From the NCBI GenBank assembly GCA_026260175.1, contig JAKCWW010002865.1, positions 17,780-44,932 of the forward strand: 27,153 nt of DNA, written 5' to 3'. How positions within the stretch are numbered: position 1 is the first letter of the stretch; each line of letters opens with the position of its first letter. Positions 1 through 12,500 of this stretch are shown here, piece by piece. A model generated the notes under the pieces. It had not been told where the DNA came from. It saw only the letters and a program-made list of their open reading frames with translations, and searched no databases. This stretch comes from Reticulitermes lucifugus (Eukaryota; Arthropoda; Insecta; Blattodea; Rhinotermitidae). The position numbers and the translations under genes are program-made.

Positions 1-914
1 CTGTGCGCCCGAGAAGACTATATTGAATCATGTCGCCGCGAAAGTTTTAAAACTTATAACATTGTGTTTCGCTGATTTATCTTTTAATAATTATAATTGT
101 GAATCCTCCTATTAAAATTGGTATGACTACAAAAAATGATAAATGCACAAACTGCAGCAATTACATCACACATCTGGCCCCATCCAACACAGGCTAACCA
201 AAGATTCATACCCAGAACCATTACAGTGTACCAATGAACAATTTCAGCAGATGAGAAAGCCCCAACATGACCCCATGGCAACAACTGATGTACCATAAAT
301 ATTAGAATCTTTACAAACAGGAAAGAAAGAAAGAAAAAAAAAAGTTACACCTGAGTAAACAAACCACTGTGTAAAGAATCACCACCCAATAAAAATAGAG
401 GTGATTTCACATTCTGGTTATTTTTTATATTTTTTGGCTGTTATTGTTTTGATGATTATGTGTACTTATGAGTTTTCATGAGTCTCATAATAAACACTGA
501 ACATTTCCCCCATCATTAACCAATCATGTTGGTAATGAAGACTGTTAAGTGTTTACTGTGAAGAAGGAACTTAATATTTAAATATTATTTAGGTGAGCTT
601 CAGGTTTCAAAGCAGATGACTATGACTCAGAACAGCAGTACAGGAAATTTAACTTTCATACAAAACTACGTTAGGAATTAAATTACATTTGTAATAGTAC
701 AATAAATTAAAACGTGGAATAATATCAGTGTTTTTCAGGGGGCTGCAAGGGAACAGTGAGGCTTGTTCAGAGCTGCAATAATGAGTTCCACGTATCTGCC
801 TGCCCATCATATTGCAGTTCCAGGTACCCGTGTTACACATATTAACTGATCAGTTTCCATGAAACGTGGTACAAACAGCATAAACAGCATGCCACTACAA
901 TTTCCGTGGTATAG
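1..914. other. Intron 18 left part, no gene recognised
   Basis: AT-rich. The first 69 bases are open on the plus strand and end in TGA (CAREDYIESCRRESF, then KTYNIVFR, stop), which could be the tail of a retrotransposon ORF entering from the left, but I cannot name it. The MIT2 exon of Atg1 was looked for on the minus strand here and not seen. Confidence 0.3.
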
Positions 915-2470
915 GAAAAAACAGACAGAACACTGATGTAGTAGATAAATGTAATTACCTAGGAGTGATACTGGAAAGCACAGGAGGTTGGAATAAACAG
1001 AAAATACTGGCTAAAACTAAAGGACATCAAGCTCCTGTAGCTATAGACAAATGTATATCAGTAACCACCAATATAAAGGTACAGATTTTAGAGAACATAC
1101 ATGACATGGAATGTAAATCAGAGATTATGTATGGAATTGAGGTGTGGAGATTGAGTGAGGCACAGACAGAATTAGATAGGTTCATAGCAGATTTTGCAAG
1201 AAATTAATGGGTATACCAAATTGTGCAGCCAATTGATTTGCTGAGATGGAACTTGGCAGAGAGAGTAGCAGAGGCAAGTGCACAGGACAGATTGTAAAGT
1301 ACTGGTATTGGATTATGTGTCTGGATATAGACAATCTGGCAGAACAATGTTATGAATGGCAGAAGTGTAATATGAGTGTGAGAAGTTGCACTGTGGAGTT
1401 GAAAGACAAACTGTATTACATTCTTGATTTCAGGTTTACGCCGCGATGTTGATGAAATCTGTGGTCTTCTGGGTAATTACACGGTGTCGTGTGGTAATTA
1501 TTTACCGATGTTTTGGGACAACGTATCGGTCCCATCTTCACGGGTCAAGATTCCTAGAGGAAAGAAAGCCTGTAACAAGGAAACTGGACAGCATAGCGGA
1601 GTGGGGAAACGTGCGATGTGACGACAAGCCAATAGGATGAGAGAGGGGGTGGGTGGGTACAAGGTCACAATATGTAGTGTGGCAGGGTGAGAAGAAATAT
1701 GTCTGGAATGCGGCAGCAACTTGGAGGGAAGTGAAACGAACTGAATGGAAATGAATAAAAGAGTAACCGTACAAAAACCAAGGGGGAAAAAAATATGTAA
1801 ATAAATAAATAAAAAAAAGAAGAAAGGTCGAAAAACAATAAATTATGTATTATATTCGATTAGCATTTGTGTGGAGGAAGCAACAAGAGGGTAACTTGAA
1901 TGAAGTAACAAAGACAGTGAAAGATAGATATAATGATACTGAAAGACAAAATATTTTAGCAAAGTTGTCAGAGAAAGCTCATTAACACTATATTGAGAAA
2001 TGAACTTCTCTTGGGGTAAAAGATCATATATAGAATGCTTTTCAAGGAAAGAAATAAGTAGAATAGCGTGGTTGCTAGCAGGGGTGTGGCAACTGAAAGC
2101 AACAAGAAGGAACATAAATACAGGAAGACGCCCATTATGTTCAGGTGAAGAGGATGTTAAACACATATTACTGGATTGCTTGGAAACTAGAAATTGGAGA
2201 ATAAAGTTGTTAACTTAAAAATGGTTAAATATGAATAAAGAAGTAGCTTACAAAAAATATTAAGATGCACTACTATAGATCATAAGAAATTTAGGCACAT
2301 ATTTAGACAAAGTCAAGTATAAATGGTTTAACAAAACAAAAGAAGTGTAAATACATATCATAAATATCAAATGGTGATGGGCTACCAACATGACAACCCA
2401 GTGTTAATCGGAAGGTAGCCTCAAGAATTATAAGAACTGAACTCAAATAAATCATTATTATTCTTATTGG
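915..2470 (+). mobile_element. Non-LTR retrotransposon remnant (C-terminal part), split by a retroposon
   Basis: Plus-strand reading frames 965-1207, 1246-1430 and, after an interruption, 1855-2340 join into one decayed protein: CNYLGVILESTGGWNKQK, IMYGIEVW, CLDIDNLAEQCYEWQK, then RLAFVWRKQQEGNLNEV and WQLKATRRNINTGRRPLC with EEDVKHILLDCLETRNW, the zinc-knuckle-like tail (C-x2-C to H-x-C spacing) seen at the C-terminus of many non-LTR reverse transcriptases. Frameshifts and stops show it is dead. The 3' end is an AATAAATCATTATTATTCTT-type tail. The same transcript strand is opposite to Atg1. Confidence 0.8.
1424..1845 (+). mobile_element. Retroposon inserted into the non-LTR element
   Basis: A 422-bp block between near-identical 12-bp flanks, TGTATTACATTC (1412-1423) and TGTATTATATTC (1846-1857), with an A-rich 3' end (1785-1845). 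It carries the decayed reading frame VVFWVITRCRVVIIYRCFGT, a family that recurs at about 24000 and 24816. The target duplication plus A-rich tail indicate LINE-type retroposition. The encoded peptide is probably a relic of a reverse-transcribed repeat, not a host protein. Confidence 0.75.
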
Positions 2471-2620
2471 AAAAAACAAAAATTTATAAACCTGTCCTTA
2501 AGCTAGCACTTAGGAGATGGGCAAATTCTTCATAAAGAAATAAAATAATAATGTGGAAGCACACCAGTGTATTCACACTACTCCAAAGTGACAGTTACTT
2601 GTGCCTACATTTGACAAACA

Positions 2621-2794
2621 CAGTAAAACCCCTATTTAATGAATTGCTTAGGGATTAGAATATATTTCACTAAATCGAGGTTTTCATTAAATGGAGGTTT
2701 TCAATTAAAATGGAGCTATTGTCGGAACATGAAAAAAATCATCACTAAATCAGGGATTTCACTAAATGCAGGAACATTAAATCAGGGTTTTAAC
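2621..2794. mobile_element. Short inverted-terminal MITE, pogo/Tigger-like
   Basis: Left end CAGTAAAACCCCTATTTAAT (2621-2640) pairs with the right end ATTAAATCAGGGTTTTAAC (about 2776-2793). CAGTaAAACCyC is typical of pogo/Tigger-type termini. The interior repeats CACTAAATCxxGG several times. No coding capacity, and no clear TA target duplication. Confidence 0.5.
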
Positions 2795-3113
2795 AAACCA
2801 TAACTTACAAGCACACTGGCTCAAGTAGTGCTGATGCCTGATTCAAATCTCAGCTGTGACATTCCCTATCCTGACAATTTTCCTGCAACCCTTCAAGAAC
2901 CTCCAATTTGGCCAATTATGTCCTTTACAATTCATTATTCAGTGATCATCCCATTATTTTAACTACAGTCTGAGCTATTGAAGGCATCATTAAAAAAAAA
3001 AACAAAATGAAAATAAAGTTAACACCCACAATTAACTAGTTGTTATAAATGTCTGTTAACATGATGTTTTATTTTATCAACTGCTGAAGTTTAACCAAAG
3101 AACAACCATGTCG
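2795..3113. other. Intron 18, unassigned
   Basis: AT-rich intronic sequence with a short poly-A run at 2993-3002. Nothing further recognised. Confidence 0.3.
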
Positions 3114-3189
3114 AACTCCACATTTACCACTCTGAACAGTAGCCAAAGGATGCAGCTGACCTGCTCATAACTGCTGGGTTGTCAAATTG
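3114..3189 (-). pseudogene. Decayed tandem copy of Atg1 exon 18 end and splice donor
   Basis: Aligned without gaps to 3235-3310 at an offset of 121 bp: 61 of 76 positions match by eye. It covers the end of exon 18, the donor and the first intron bases. In the exon's frame the copy has TGA at 3165-3167 where the exon has CGA (3286-3288), a CpG-type transition. The copied donor (AGTG|GTAAAT at 3128/3127) still looks usable. Confidence 0.7.
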
Positions 3190-3248
3190 TTTTATTAACT
3201 GCCAAAGTACTTCAAACATAGAAGGCACATTTAGAACTAAACACTTAC

Positions 3249-3510
3249 CGCTCTTAACAGAAGCTGAAGGTTGTAGCTGACCTGCTCGTAACTGCTGGGA
3301 TGCCAAGCTGAGCCCTGAGCTAAGCAGCTGCAATGCACGTACCAGCAGCACTAACTGTTCAGCACGACGACAACCTTCTGTCTGTTGACGCCCACTTGTG
3401 CTTTCAGTAAGTGCTGCCAAGGGTGTTGATCTTGCTTGTGCCAGTTCCATCACGCAGTCTGACAAAGCCAGCACAAAGTTTAACTTAGCCAGCGTCTCAT
3501 TGTGCTCCCT
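3249..3510 (-). CDS. Atg1: Atg1 exon 18 (first MIT half of EAT domain)
   Basis: Residues 590-676 plus one base. Begins [20 protein letters not shown] and carries [20 protein letters not shown] and [15 protein letters not shown], the helices of the first MIT repeat that contacts Atg13. Acceptor TGTTGCAG, donor AGCG|GTAAGT. The next exon (VxRLNELY-type) is not found in 1-3248, so the gene leaves the window here. Confidence 0.94.
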
Positions 3511-6500
3511 CTGCAACACATCATAACAGCAGAATGTTTTAAACTCAAATGAACACTCCAACAACAGCTTTCTCAAATGTGATGCTGTGTACTTCAGTAG
3601 ACAGGTACAAACATTTTGGAGAAAATGGCTGTTTTCATCTTTAGGGTAGAAGACTAAGTTGTACGAAAAAGGGATACACAGTTATAAGAAAATTGGGACA
3701 AGAACTGGAGCTGGGAAGTGAAAGGTGAGAAAAAATGTTTAAGGAGGACAAGGGTTTGAAGAATTTCACAGGATCAAGTGCATAAGACAATAAACTGGAT
3801 GATTTTGGGATGAGTGTCAACAGCACCTCTGAAATTCTGCTCACCCCTTTCAAATTCAAAAAAGTTTTTCTTGCCTGTTTTAAATTTTCAGGGCTTCCAT
3901 TTCCCCGTATATGAATGCCCTTTCCCACGCACCTGCCCTCAAGATGAGACAGCGCAGGTTCCTATAAAAATTGGTACCTATACACCAAACTACATAGCAT
4001 TACATCCCCAAGGACAGTAATCTTCATATTCTCTGCCATCACAACTCAGATCTCACTACAGCTGCTTGCATATCAATAAAAATACAGAGTATCTGCTTAA
4101 TTAAAATCCCTGATCACTTAATATTAATAAAAATTACATTTACGATCAAGTTGATCTGCCACACTAACATTCGCTGTATGGCAAAACTTTCACCTTGGAG
4201 CATCACTGCCTGCTTTGAAAACATTCACTGTATAACAGTATATTGAAATGAATGCACAGCAACAGAAACTGCTGCTGCCATCCTCAGGGATACCACAGAC
4301 AGTACACAGTGTCACATACCAAAAGACCATACCATGAAATTCACTGTCATGAAAACCTCAAGTCTCACACTGCAGACTCTGGGTTACACGTCAGTGGTAA
4401 TTCTGGCTTCCCAAACTGGAATGCTTGAATCACACTGTCCTACGGATTTCATAACTCACAATGAAGTGGCAACAAAAAGGTTCACACAGTCACCTCTAGA
4501 AGTGTTTCCTCAGGTAGTTCAGGTGCAACAAAAGTAATGGGGCCATCTAAAGGAGGAACTGGAGCTTCATTAAACAGACGCTGGTATCCACCTACACAAG
4601 GAAAAAGCACAGGAACATATTATGTAAGGCACTCACATACACACAGCACTTAATTCTCTGGCAGTATGCAATGGCACACAGTACTGACACATTTTTACCT
4701 AAAAAACAATCATCATCAAAAATAAAAAAATCTTGAGAAATTATCACACATGAATTGCTGTAATAAGTGTTCTTTTCATACAACTTGGTCAAACAGTTCA
4801 AACTTTGACAGGAACAAACATGTATAAGCAATCACTAACACCTCTGATCTAAGGGGGTAGGCACACGTGCGCACGCAGACACACGCGCGCGCGCACACAC
4901 CAACTTGTAAAACAACTGTCATCAGCTCAGCTTAGCAAATAAAGTTTCTAACACACAACATACTGTTCCATATTCTTCCCTTTCTTATCTTGTTTAAAAC
5001 TACCACTACTGTTGATTAATTCACACCAACAAATGCACCAAACCAAGTTTTGTCATTGATTTCTTTCTTAAAAGATTACCCCAGTACGCATTTCGGCACT
5101 TCTACATTGCCATCATCAGGGGGATCGTTGAAGTTTTTACATAGACCGATGTTCTTGAGTTACATCAGAACAGCTGGGGTTGTGTATGGTAATGTTATTA
5201 CAATTTTTGTTGTTATCACTTTGTACAAAACTGTACAATAGTAGTATTGTTAAAATGCTAAAACAGTAGTAAAATAGTATATTATACTATATTAAAATAC
5301 ATTCTGTTATGTAATTTGTAAATTATTGGCAGCGTGGTCCATGAATTTTCCGGTGTGCTGTTTTGTGCCGGTTATCTGTTAAAATATTACATGTAATTAG
5401 GGTCGTGACAACTACTGTTAATTATATTTGTGTGTGTATGCTTTCATATGCTTTCAAGTTGGGTTCCTCATTATAAAACACCCTACCTATCAGATCAACC
5501 CATCATAACCAGCTACATTCCACTATTCTAACAAGAACAGATAACCTGTATAAATCACAGACCTCCTCAATCACACTTTGGCGCCAAAAGACGACTTTAG
5601 TTCACCTGCAGCGTGATGCTGAGAAAACTGAACGTTACCTAAAGTCATCAGCCAAGGACATACAAAGAAATGGGTGGCCATTTAAATACCAGGTCTTTTG
5701 CAGAGTAAACTGAGCACTCAATTCTGGTGCCAAAGGGTTAAGTATTGTACATCATAGCTACATACCCAGCCCATCACAACCTCCAGCATTTCACTACCCT
5801 ATTAACAACAACACATGACATGAGTAAGTCACTCACTTCTTCATTAAATGATACCCTCAATTCTTAGTTACTCCATTTTGTTATACTCATACCTGAAATT
5901 TCAGGCAGTGTCATTGCTCGAGTACCAAACGGCATCACAGGTGAGTGTTGTAGATTGTTATTGTCACTGAGGCGAACTGGTGAATCCAAAATAGGAGTAA
6001 GCATGGCCAGTGGACCACTCAAAAGTGGTGAGCTGGTACCTGTCATATGTAAATACATATGAGAGCACCTGATTTTAAGAATATCATACAAAAAGTTAGT
6101 TCTTAAGAGAGACAGAGAGAGAAAACAAAGAGCACCCAACATATTTTGTCACCACAACAAAGCAGAACCCACACAGCAACCGCACACGCAACCACACACA
6201 GGCAACAAGGCACAACCACCCGGACAACACACACAGGCACGGCCACACAAAAACAACACATCAACAGAAAAACCAGTAAACACAGAGGATGGTGAATATG
6301 AAGTTAGTGGATAGACGTTTTCCTGTCCATACATTGTAGGTGTCACATATCTTATGATCAAGAGAAGTGGCACTATATGAAGTGCAATTAAAATGTTTCA
6401 GGATTCACTACAAGGCTGTATGTTTTGCAGCATCACCTCCATCATACAATCCTAACCAAGAATCTAACAACTGCTCACCCAGTCAACAAGTTTGTCAAAT

Positions 6501-9500
6501 TTTATGAGACCTGATGATTCACTACCATATGCACAAGAACCCACCACTGGTCACTGCTGTGAGCCAAAGGAATCCAGTCCACACCCTTCCACCCTATTAC
6601 TTTAAGATCTATTTTAATAGCACACTTTCATCACCTTAGTCTTCCAAGTGGTCTCTCTCCTTCATGTTTTATGGTGCAAATTTTTACACGCATTTCTCAT
6701 TCATAGTATATATCATACATGACACACCAATCTCTACATGATTTAATCCTGCTAATAATATATAGCAAACAGTACAAATTATGAAGTTCTTCAGAATACT
6801 TCAAACAAAACAATAATCAATATTACTTCCCCATCGTGTGTCGGAACCTAATTTACTGTAAAAATTATAATGTGGCCTGTACCTGATCGTCTGAGAGGTG
6901 AACTTGGTGTGAGTTTTCCTCCGGAAACTGGTGAAACTTGCCACGTGGTGACAGGAGGTGGAGTTTCACATGAACTTCCTGATGCAGACCGTCGACGCTG
7001 CCCCCCACCTGGTGGTGTCCCAATCATAAACTGAACCTGAGCACACACGCAAATTGCAAAAGATTTACGTAATTCAGATGGCTCATCTTCGAAAACAACT
7101 GCCCACACTGATAGGCCAGCAGTTAAAACTGCATGAACAAATTACAATAGTGCAAGCCAGTACATTAAAAATCAAATCCAGAGAAGTATTCTGAAGCAAT
7201 TGAAACCCAGAATTTGGCACCCCTGCTTAACATCAGACTCTGTTGGTACTCACATTTCTATTCTCAACCATCTTTTCTATTTCACATCCTCAACCTTCCC
7301 GATCATCGGGGCTCTTGTGCTTATGTAAGCACCACATGAGGAACACCTCCACACAGTTCCAATCTTGGAACTACATGGAGTTCGGCTCTCAGCTTCACAC
7401 TCCAATTACTTTACATCCAGGGAGACAGACAACAGCACTCACTAAACAGGATACTACAGTTGGTCTAAATGTGGTAGCTAATTCCATTTGTGAAGAATAT
7501 GTTACAGAATCCATTTATATTCACCAGTGATTCAAAATCTAATTAAACTCAATGCTACAACTCTCAATGCATGGAAATCAGTTCAAAATTGTAAATTATC
7601 TGCACATTCACATTATCATTTTGATGTCTGCAGGGAGACCAGCAATTCAAACGTTTAAGCAACAATACAAATTCTGAATTTTGTTCTGTATGCCTAAAAA
7701 CTTTAATGCATAAACACAGCTTTGATTTCTTAAAACTAATTTTCAGAAGTGTATAGATCATCTGTTACCAACACATAAGTATGTAAGTGTTTAACATTGA
7801 CTGCACTGTTTAAAGAAATCAGGAACGGACTTGGTCAACTGCACAATGTTAAGTATTTCAAGAAGTATGGAATAGGGTAACTGTACAAATCTGAAGTGTT
7901 AATTAAATAAGCAGCTCCAAGCAGAACTCATTAACCCTACTTTCCTACTGTGTGGATCTAGAGTCCTAGAGATGTTGGCATTATTCATAACTCAATAATT
8001 TCAAACCAAACAACAGTGCAAAAACGTTTAGGTCATATGTGATGCACGTACATGGTACTATTACATAGTTTCTGCACTGTCTGCAAGATGACACTACACT
8101 CGCTCGCACAAATGTCTACTGCTAGGTGCAGACAGAGTAGCGTCCTGCTTAAAATAAGGCTGTAGCATGTGTGATTGTTGAGTAATGTCTTCTTAGGGAT
8201 AAGCATGTGCTGTTCCATTTGCAATTTGGGTGTACCTAGAAACCAGTAGACTGGGAAAAACAGTATGTCTGAAGCACATTTTGTTTAACCTGAGAAAAAA
8301 TTATATGGAAACTTTAAACGTTTCAGAAGAACACAAGTTTCTAAGTGGTTGTGCATGTTTAACAGCAGTGTAACCCCTGTTGAAGGCGCTGAACACTCAG
8401 GATGTCACTGGTAAGCAATACTGATGAAAATGTGGATACAGCGAAGAAATTTGTCCTCAAAAATACAAGAATCACAAACTGTGAAGTCACTAACACGTTG
8501 GGAATTTCATTTGGGTCACTTCACAGCATTCTGAAAGTCTGAATATACATCAGATGGCCATCAATTAATGCCCTGCCTGCTGAGCAAGGAGCAGAAGGAG
8601 AATCATGTCAGCATATGCCAGATCTTCAAGAGAGGCTTGAAAGACACCCAGAATTACTTTTGGAGATAAATGCAGTGAGAAGACTCAAAATGGCTTTAAT
8701 TGGAAGGAGATTCCATGACATCACCATGATTTAACAAAACTGGGAAATGTACCTGCAGTGTTTCAAGTAATGCACTTCAAGAAATACACCAAGGCTTTGT
8801 TTTACACCCATTTTATGCCTTTTTGCTTTAGCACCCATTGCCAATTTACACCACTTCTTAATTTATGTCCTCTCATTTTCAGCTTATCGCTCTTTGGCTC
8901 ATTTATTTCCATTTATTTAAGTCTTTTTTACAGTAACATGATTTTTCATTTACACACACTTTTTCAAAAACACAACTAGGGCCTAAAACAAGTTTCGAAG
9001 TGGCATGATCACTAGGCTCACTGTATAAAGTCCCAAGGACACTACTTTCAACAGCACAACACTGATGAGAAGGTAAGTGTTGTTACAGAGAAATAAATTT
9101 CGCCTGGGAACTACTTGGTCACACCATGTAACGTAGACAGAATGATGTTAAGTACTGAGTTCCTCATCTAAGAAAATGACAACGACCATGACCAGCTGCT
9201 GCCACGGCCACTCTGCCAGCCCTACTGCCACCTCCTCCACCTCCACTGCCACTGCCACTTCCAAGTGGCAACTCACTACTTAAGCATCAGTCTGTCCTCA
9301 TGAAATCTCTCAAATATATCCCAGAAGCTTGACACTAATGCCAGGTTTAAAATTATCTGGTTACAAACAACATTTTACAAATAACAGTACATATATCTAT
9401 CATCCGTCTCTATACCAAATTTCACAGTGTAGCTCCAATGGATTACTAGTTACCATCATCAAACTGAAAGCCAATCTTATAATTTTTCTTCCCCCCCCCC

Positions 9501-12500
9501 CACCCACTTGGTGGAGGGGATTACTTCAACTAAATTTTCACATTTTTTCAAGATATGTTACCAAGCACCAGTTCAAGATACTATATTACGTGGTGCTCCC
9601 ACCCAGCGGGTTCAAACATTTGCCATGTGGTTACTACAAATTTAGGAAATTTGACAGAACAATATTATAAAAGCAAAGTAGGCTAAAAATTCAGTATATG
9701 TATACCTGGTGGCACAACATGCTGGAATCTGAATAAAAACAAGACACAAAGACCTGACAAGCTGAACAATTTTTCTGTTAAGACTGCACTATGAAAACAG
9801 CGATGTATTGAATGGAAAAAGCGTAAATGGACTTACTGAAGGTGGAGAGAGGGAGCTGAGATCTGGTGGTGCTGTCTTTGTATGATCACCACTGCGCTTC
9901 ATGCTGATTGGCTGAGATCTTGGAATTGTGCTCTGGAACAACCAGTTACAATTAAGTGTGATACGTACACTTTGCCTGCTATGTGCTCTTAAAAGACCTG
10001 GGCTTTGACAAATGGTATCACTTTTTTTTTGAATAAAGCAAGAATTAAAAATATTCTGTAGTTATCTGGCTTATGACACCATGCAGTTTGGTCAGTGGGT
10101 ACTAACACTGCAAAGGAACCTGCTGCCTCTATTAACAGGGTAGCAGCCCACTGGATAAATATATTTTATATATAGGATTACAAAACCCTATTGTATTACT
10201 TCTCAATTACTACACAAGTTATTTTGTGCAAGCACAAGTACCATCTTCACACGAATATGGCCAATTTCCTTGTCAGTGCCGCAATGCATAAAAGTTGTAG
10301 CTCAAACGCAAAGAACAAAGAACATTGAAATTAAGAAATTAAGGTTTACTCATGTAATTACAAAAAATAAGACAAGCAGTTTACATGTAACATAACAATG
10401 TGGCACATTAACATAACCACTGTTGCCATGAAAACACAATAATGCTTTCCCTTTGTATTCTTGAGCCACATTCTGCTGTCAGCAATATAAAACTGTTGAG
10501 TGTCACCAAGGAAATGTAACAATGCATTCCCTTCACACTGTCGAGATACAAAATATTTTGTACTGCTGTCAAAAATACAAACGTACTGAGGCCTTCATGT
10601 GAAGTGCCCGATATTTTTGTCCAGTTGTAACCGAATTTGGACTTTCTCATGATTTCAATAAGTCTCCAACATCAAACTTCATGAAAATCCATCCAGTGGG
10701 AGCCAAGTTGATACGTGCAGATGGAAGGATGGACACAGACAATCATGTCAAAGCTAACAGGTGCTTTTTGCAACATGCAAACATGCCTAAAAAGGAGGGG
10801 GAGCGATGGGGAGTCTGGGAGTAGGATGCTAATTGCATTAATGCAATACCTGCACACAGCCTTAACAGTTGTACATACTGGCAAAGGGACAAAGTAAATT
10901 TAAACTACCTTTGGGTGGTCCCTGTTTGGTCAATGGTAAGAAACAGTAAATTACATTTTCATATATGTATTTAACATACACAAACATGTAACATAACATC
11001 TATAAAAAGTATAGCAAGGTTATTAAGTTGGTTACCTTTGTAGGGGAGGGCAACCCTTCATTGGAGTGGAGCTGCTGATACACACCCCTCTGCGTTGGAA
11101 CTGGAATTGGTTCCGAGATAGGCAGGAAACTAGGCCTTGGAGGGCTAGCAATTGCAAAGCAAGGCCTATGTCCCTTGGTCCTAAAAGAAACGTATTATTG
11201 GTCATAAATCTTAAGGAACTGCCACACATTTATCTGTTCTGGGAAAATAAGTGATAAAAGAGTGTTACAACTCACGGCCTTTCTGCATGGTTACTGTCAC
11301 TAGACACATCTGAAGGTATGTTAGAAGGAACCAAAACAAAGTCATCCGTTTCTTCTGGACTGGAACTGCTTCCCTGGCCTGTACCAGAAACTGGAGAACC
11401 TGCCAAAATCAGAAAATCATTTCAGATATATTTCACAAATATATCAGTCTGACCACATCAAATGTCAACGACTACTGGGATTAGAACACACACTAAAAGC
11501 CATGAACAAAGACAGAATTAAACACACAATTCTGATGAAAACTGGCAGTGATTCAACTAACATGTCAGCACAGAGCTCAAGCATTATGTAACAGCTATTT
11601 ATACCCGCATGGGAGAGTATAATCTTGGATGTGAACTATGTCTCAACAGAAATGTTTAAATTCATATCACATACACATTTCAATGTCAGTTTTCCAAGTA
11701 TATTAATACACTGCACCTGCACACAGATGATACACAGTAATAGAATAATCACAATTAAAGAATATCTCATTATATTCAAAATATTATCCACTAAACAAAT
11801 GACCAACCAATTTATATTATTCTTCAAATAAACTAAGGAAGGTGAACCTAGAAGTATTAAACCTTTAAAATGCAGTGGTAAATATATGCACCACACATGT
11901 TACACAGTAACTAAATAATAACAATTAAAAAATATGTCATTATATCCAATAAACAAATGACCAACATGTTAATTACTTCCAAAACAAAGTCAGGAAGGTG
12001 AATCCATCAGTCCTAGATCTGTGAAACACAGTGGTAACTATTTGTACCAGTTAACTTACTATTAAAGAACTTCATTTTGCGCACATAGTGGCTAGTATCT
12101 TACGGTTCCTGCAATATACAGTAATACTGAGCAAATTGGTGTAGTGGTAGCTTTCTATACTTGTATTTGGGAGGTGCCCACTTCAAATCCTGGCCACAAC
12201 ACTGGCTAGCCTAACTGAGGTCTTTCATTCTTTTCCTCAGTCCCTCTAGGCAAATTCCAGGATAATGCATTGATTAGCTGATGGGTATTTTTAGAAATCC
12301 TTTCAGTTCATCAGTCATCTTATCATTTGACACTGAGATACAGACAGCCTATAAAATATACAAAAAAACAGTATTTCCTTACACAGTATTAACCACTAGG
12401 GCTTTGTAATGAAAACACCAGTGTGTCTTGACATCTTCGCTCTTCTGGGAGGTTAAGCAGTGCTGACTGGTAGTTACCGACATTTCAGAACAACCTATCA

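Noticed and set aside
1498..2166. Minus-strand ORFs over the retroposon and LINE
   Set aside because: Antisense shadows of the plus-strand mobile-element frames.
5088..5121. Calling the CTGANGA/GAAA motif a true hammerhead ribozyme
   Set aside because: An extra base before stem II breaks the canonical core, and stems I and III are weak here; kept as a hypothesis only.
6149..6373. Cys-rich secreted peptide on the minus strand
   Set aside because: The cysteines come from CA-rich low-complexity sequence; no signal peptide plus spacing pattern, no splice context.
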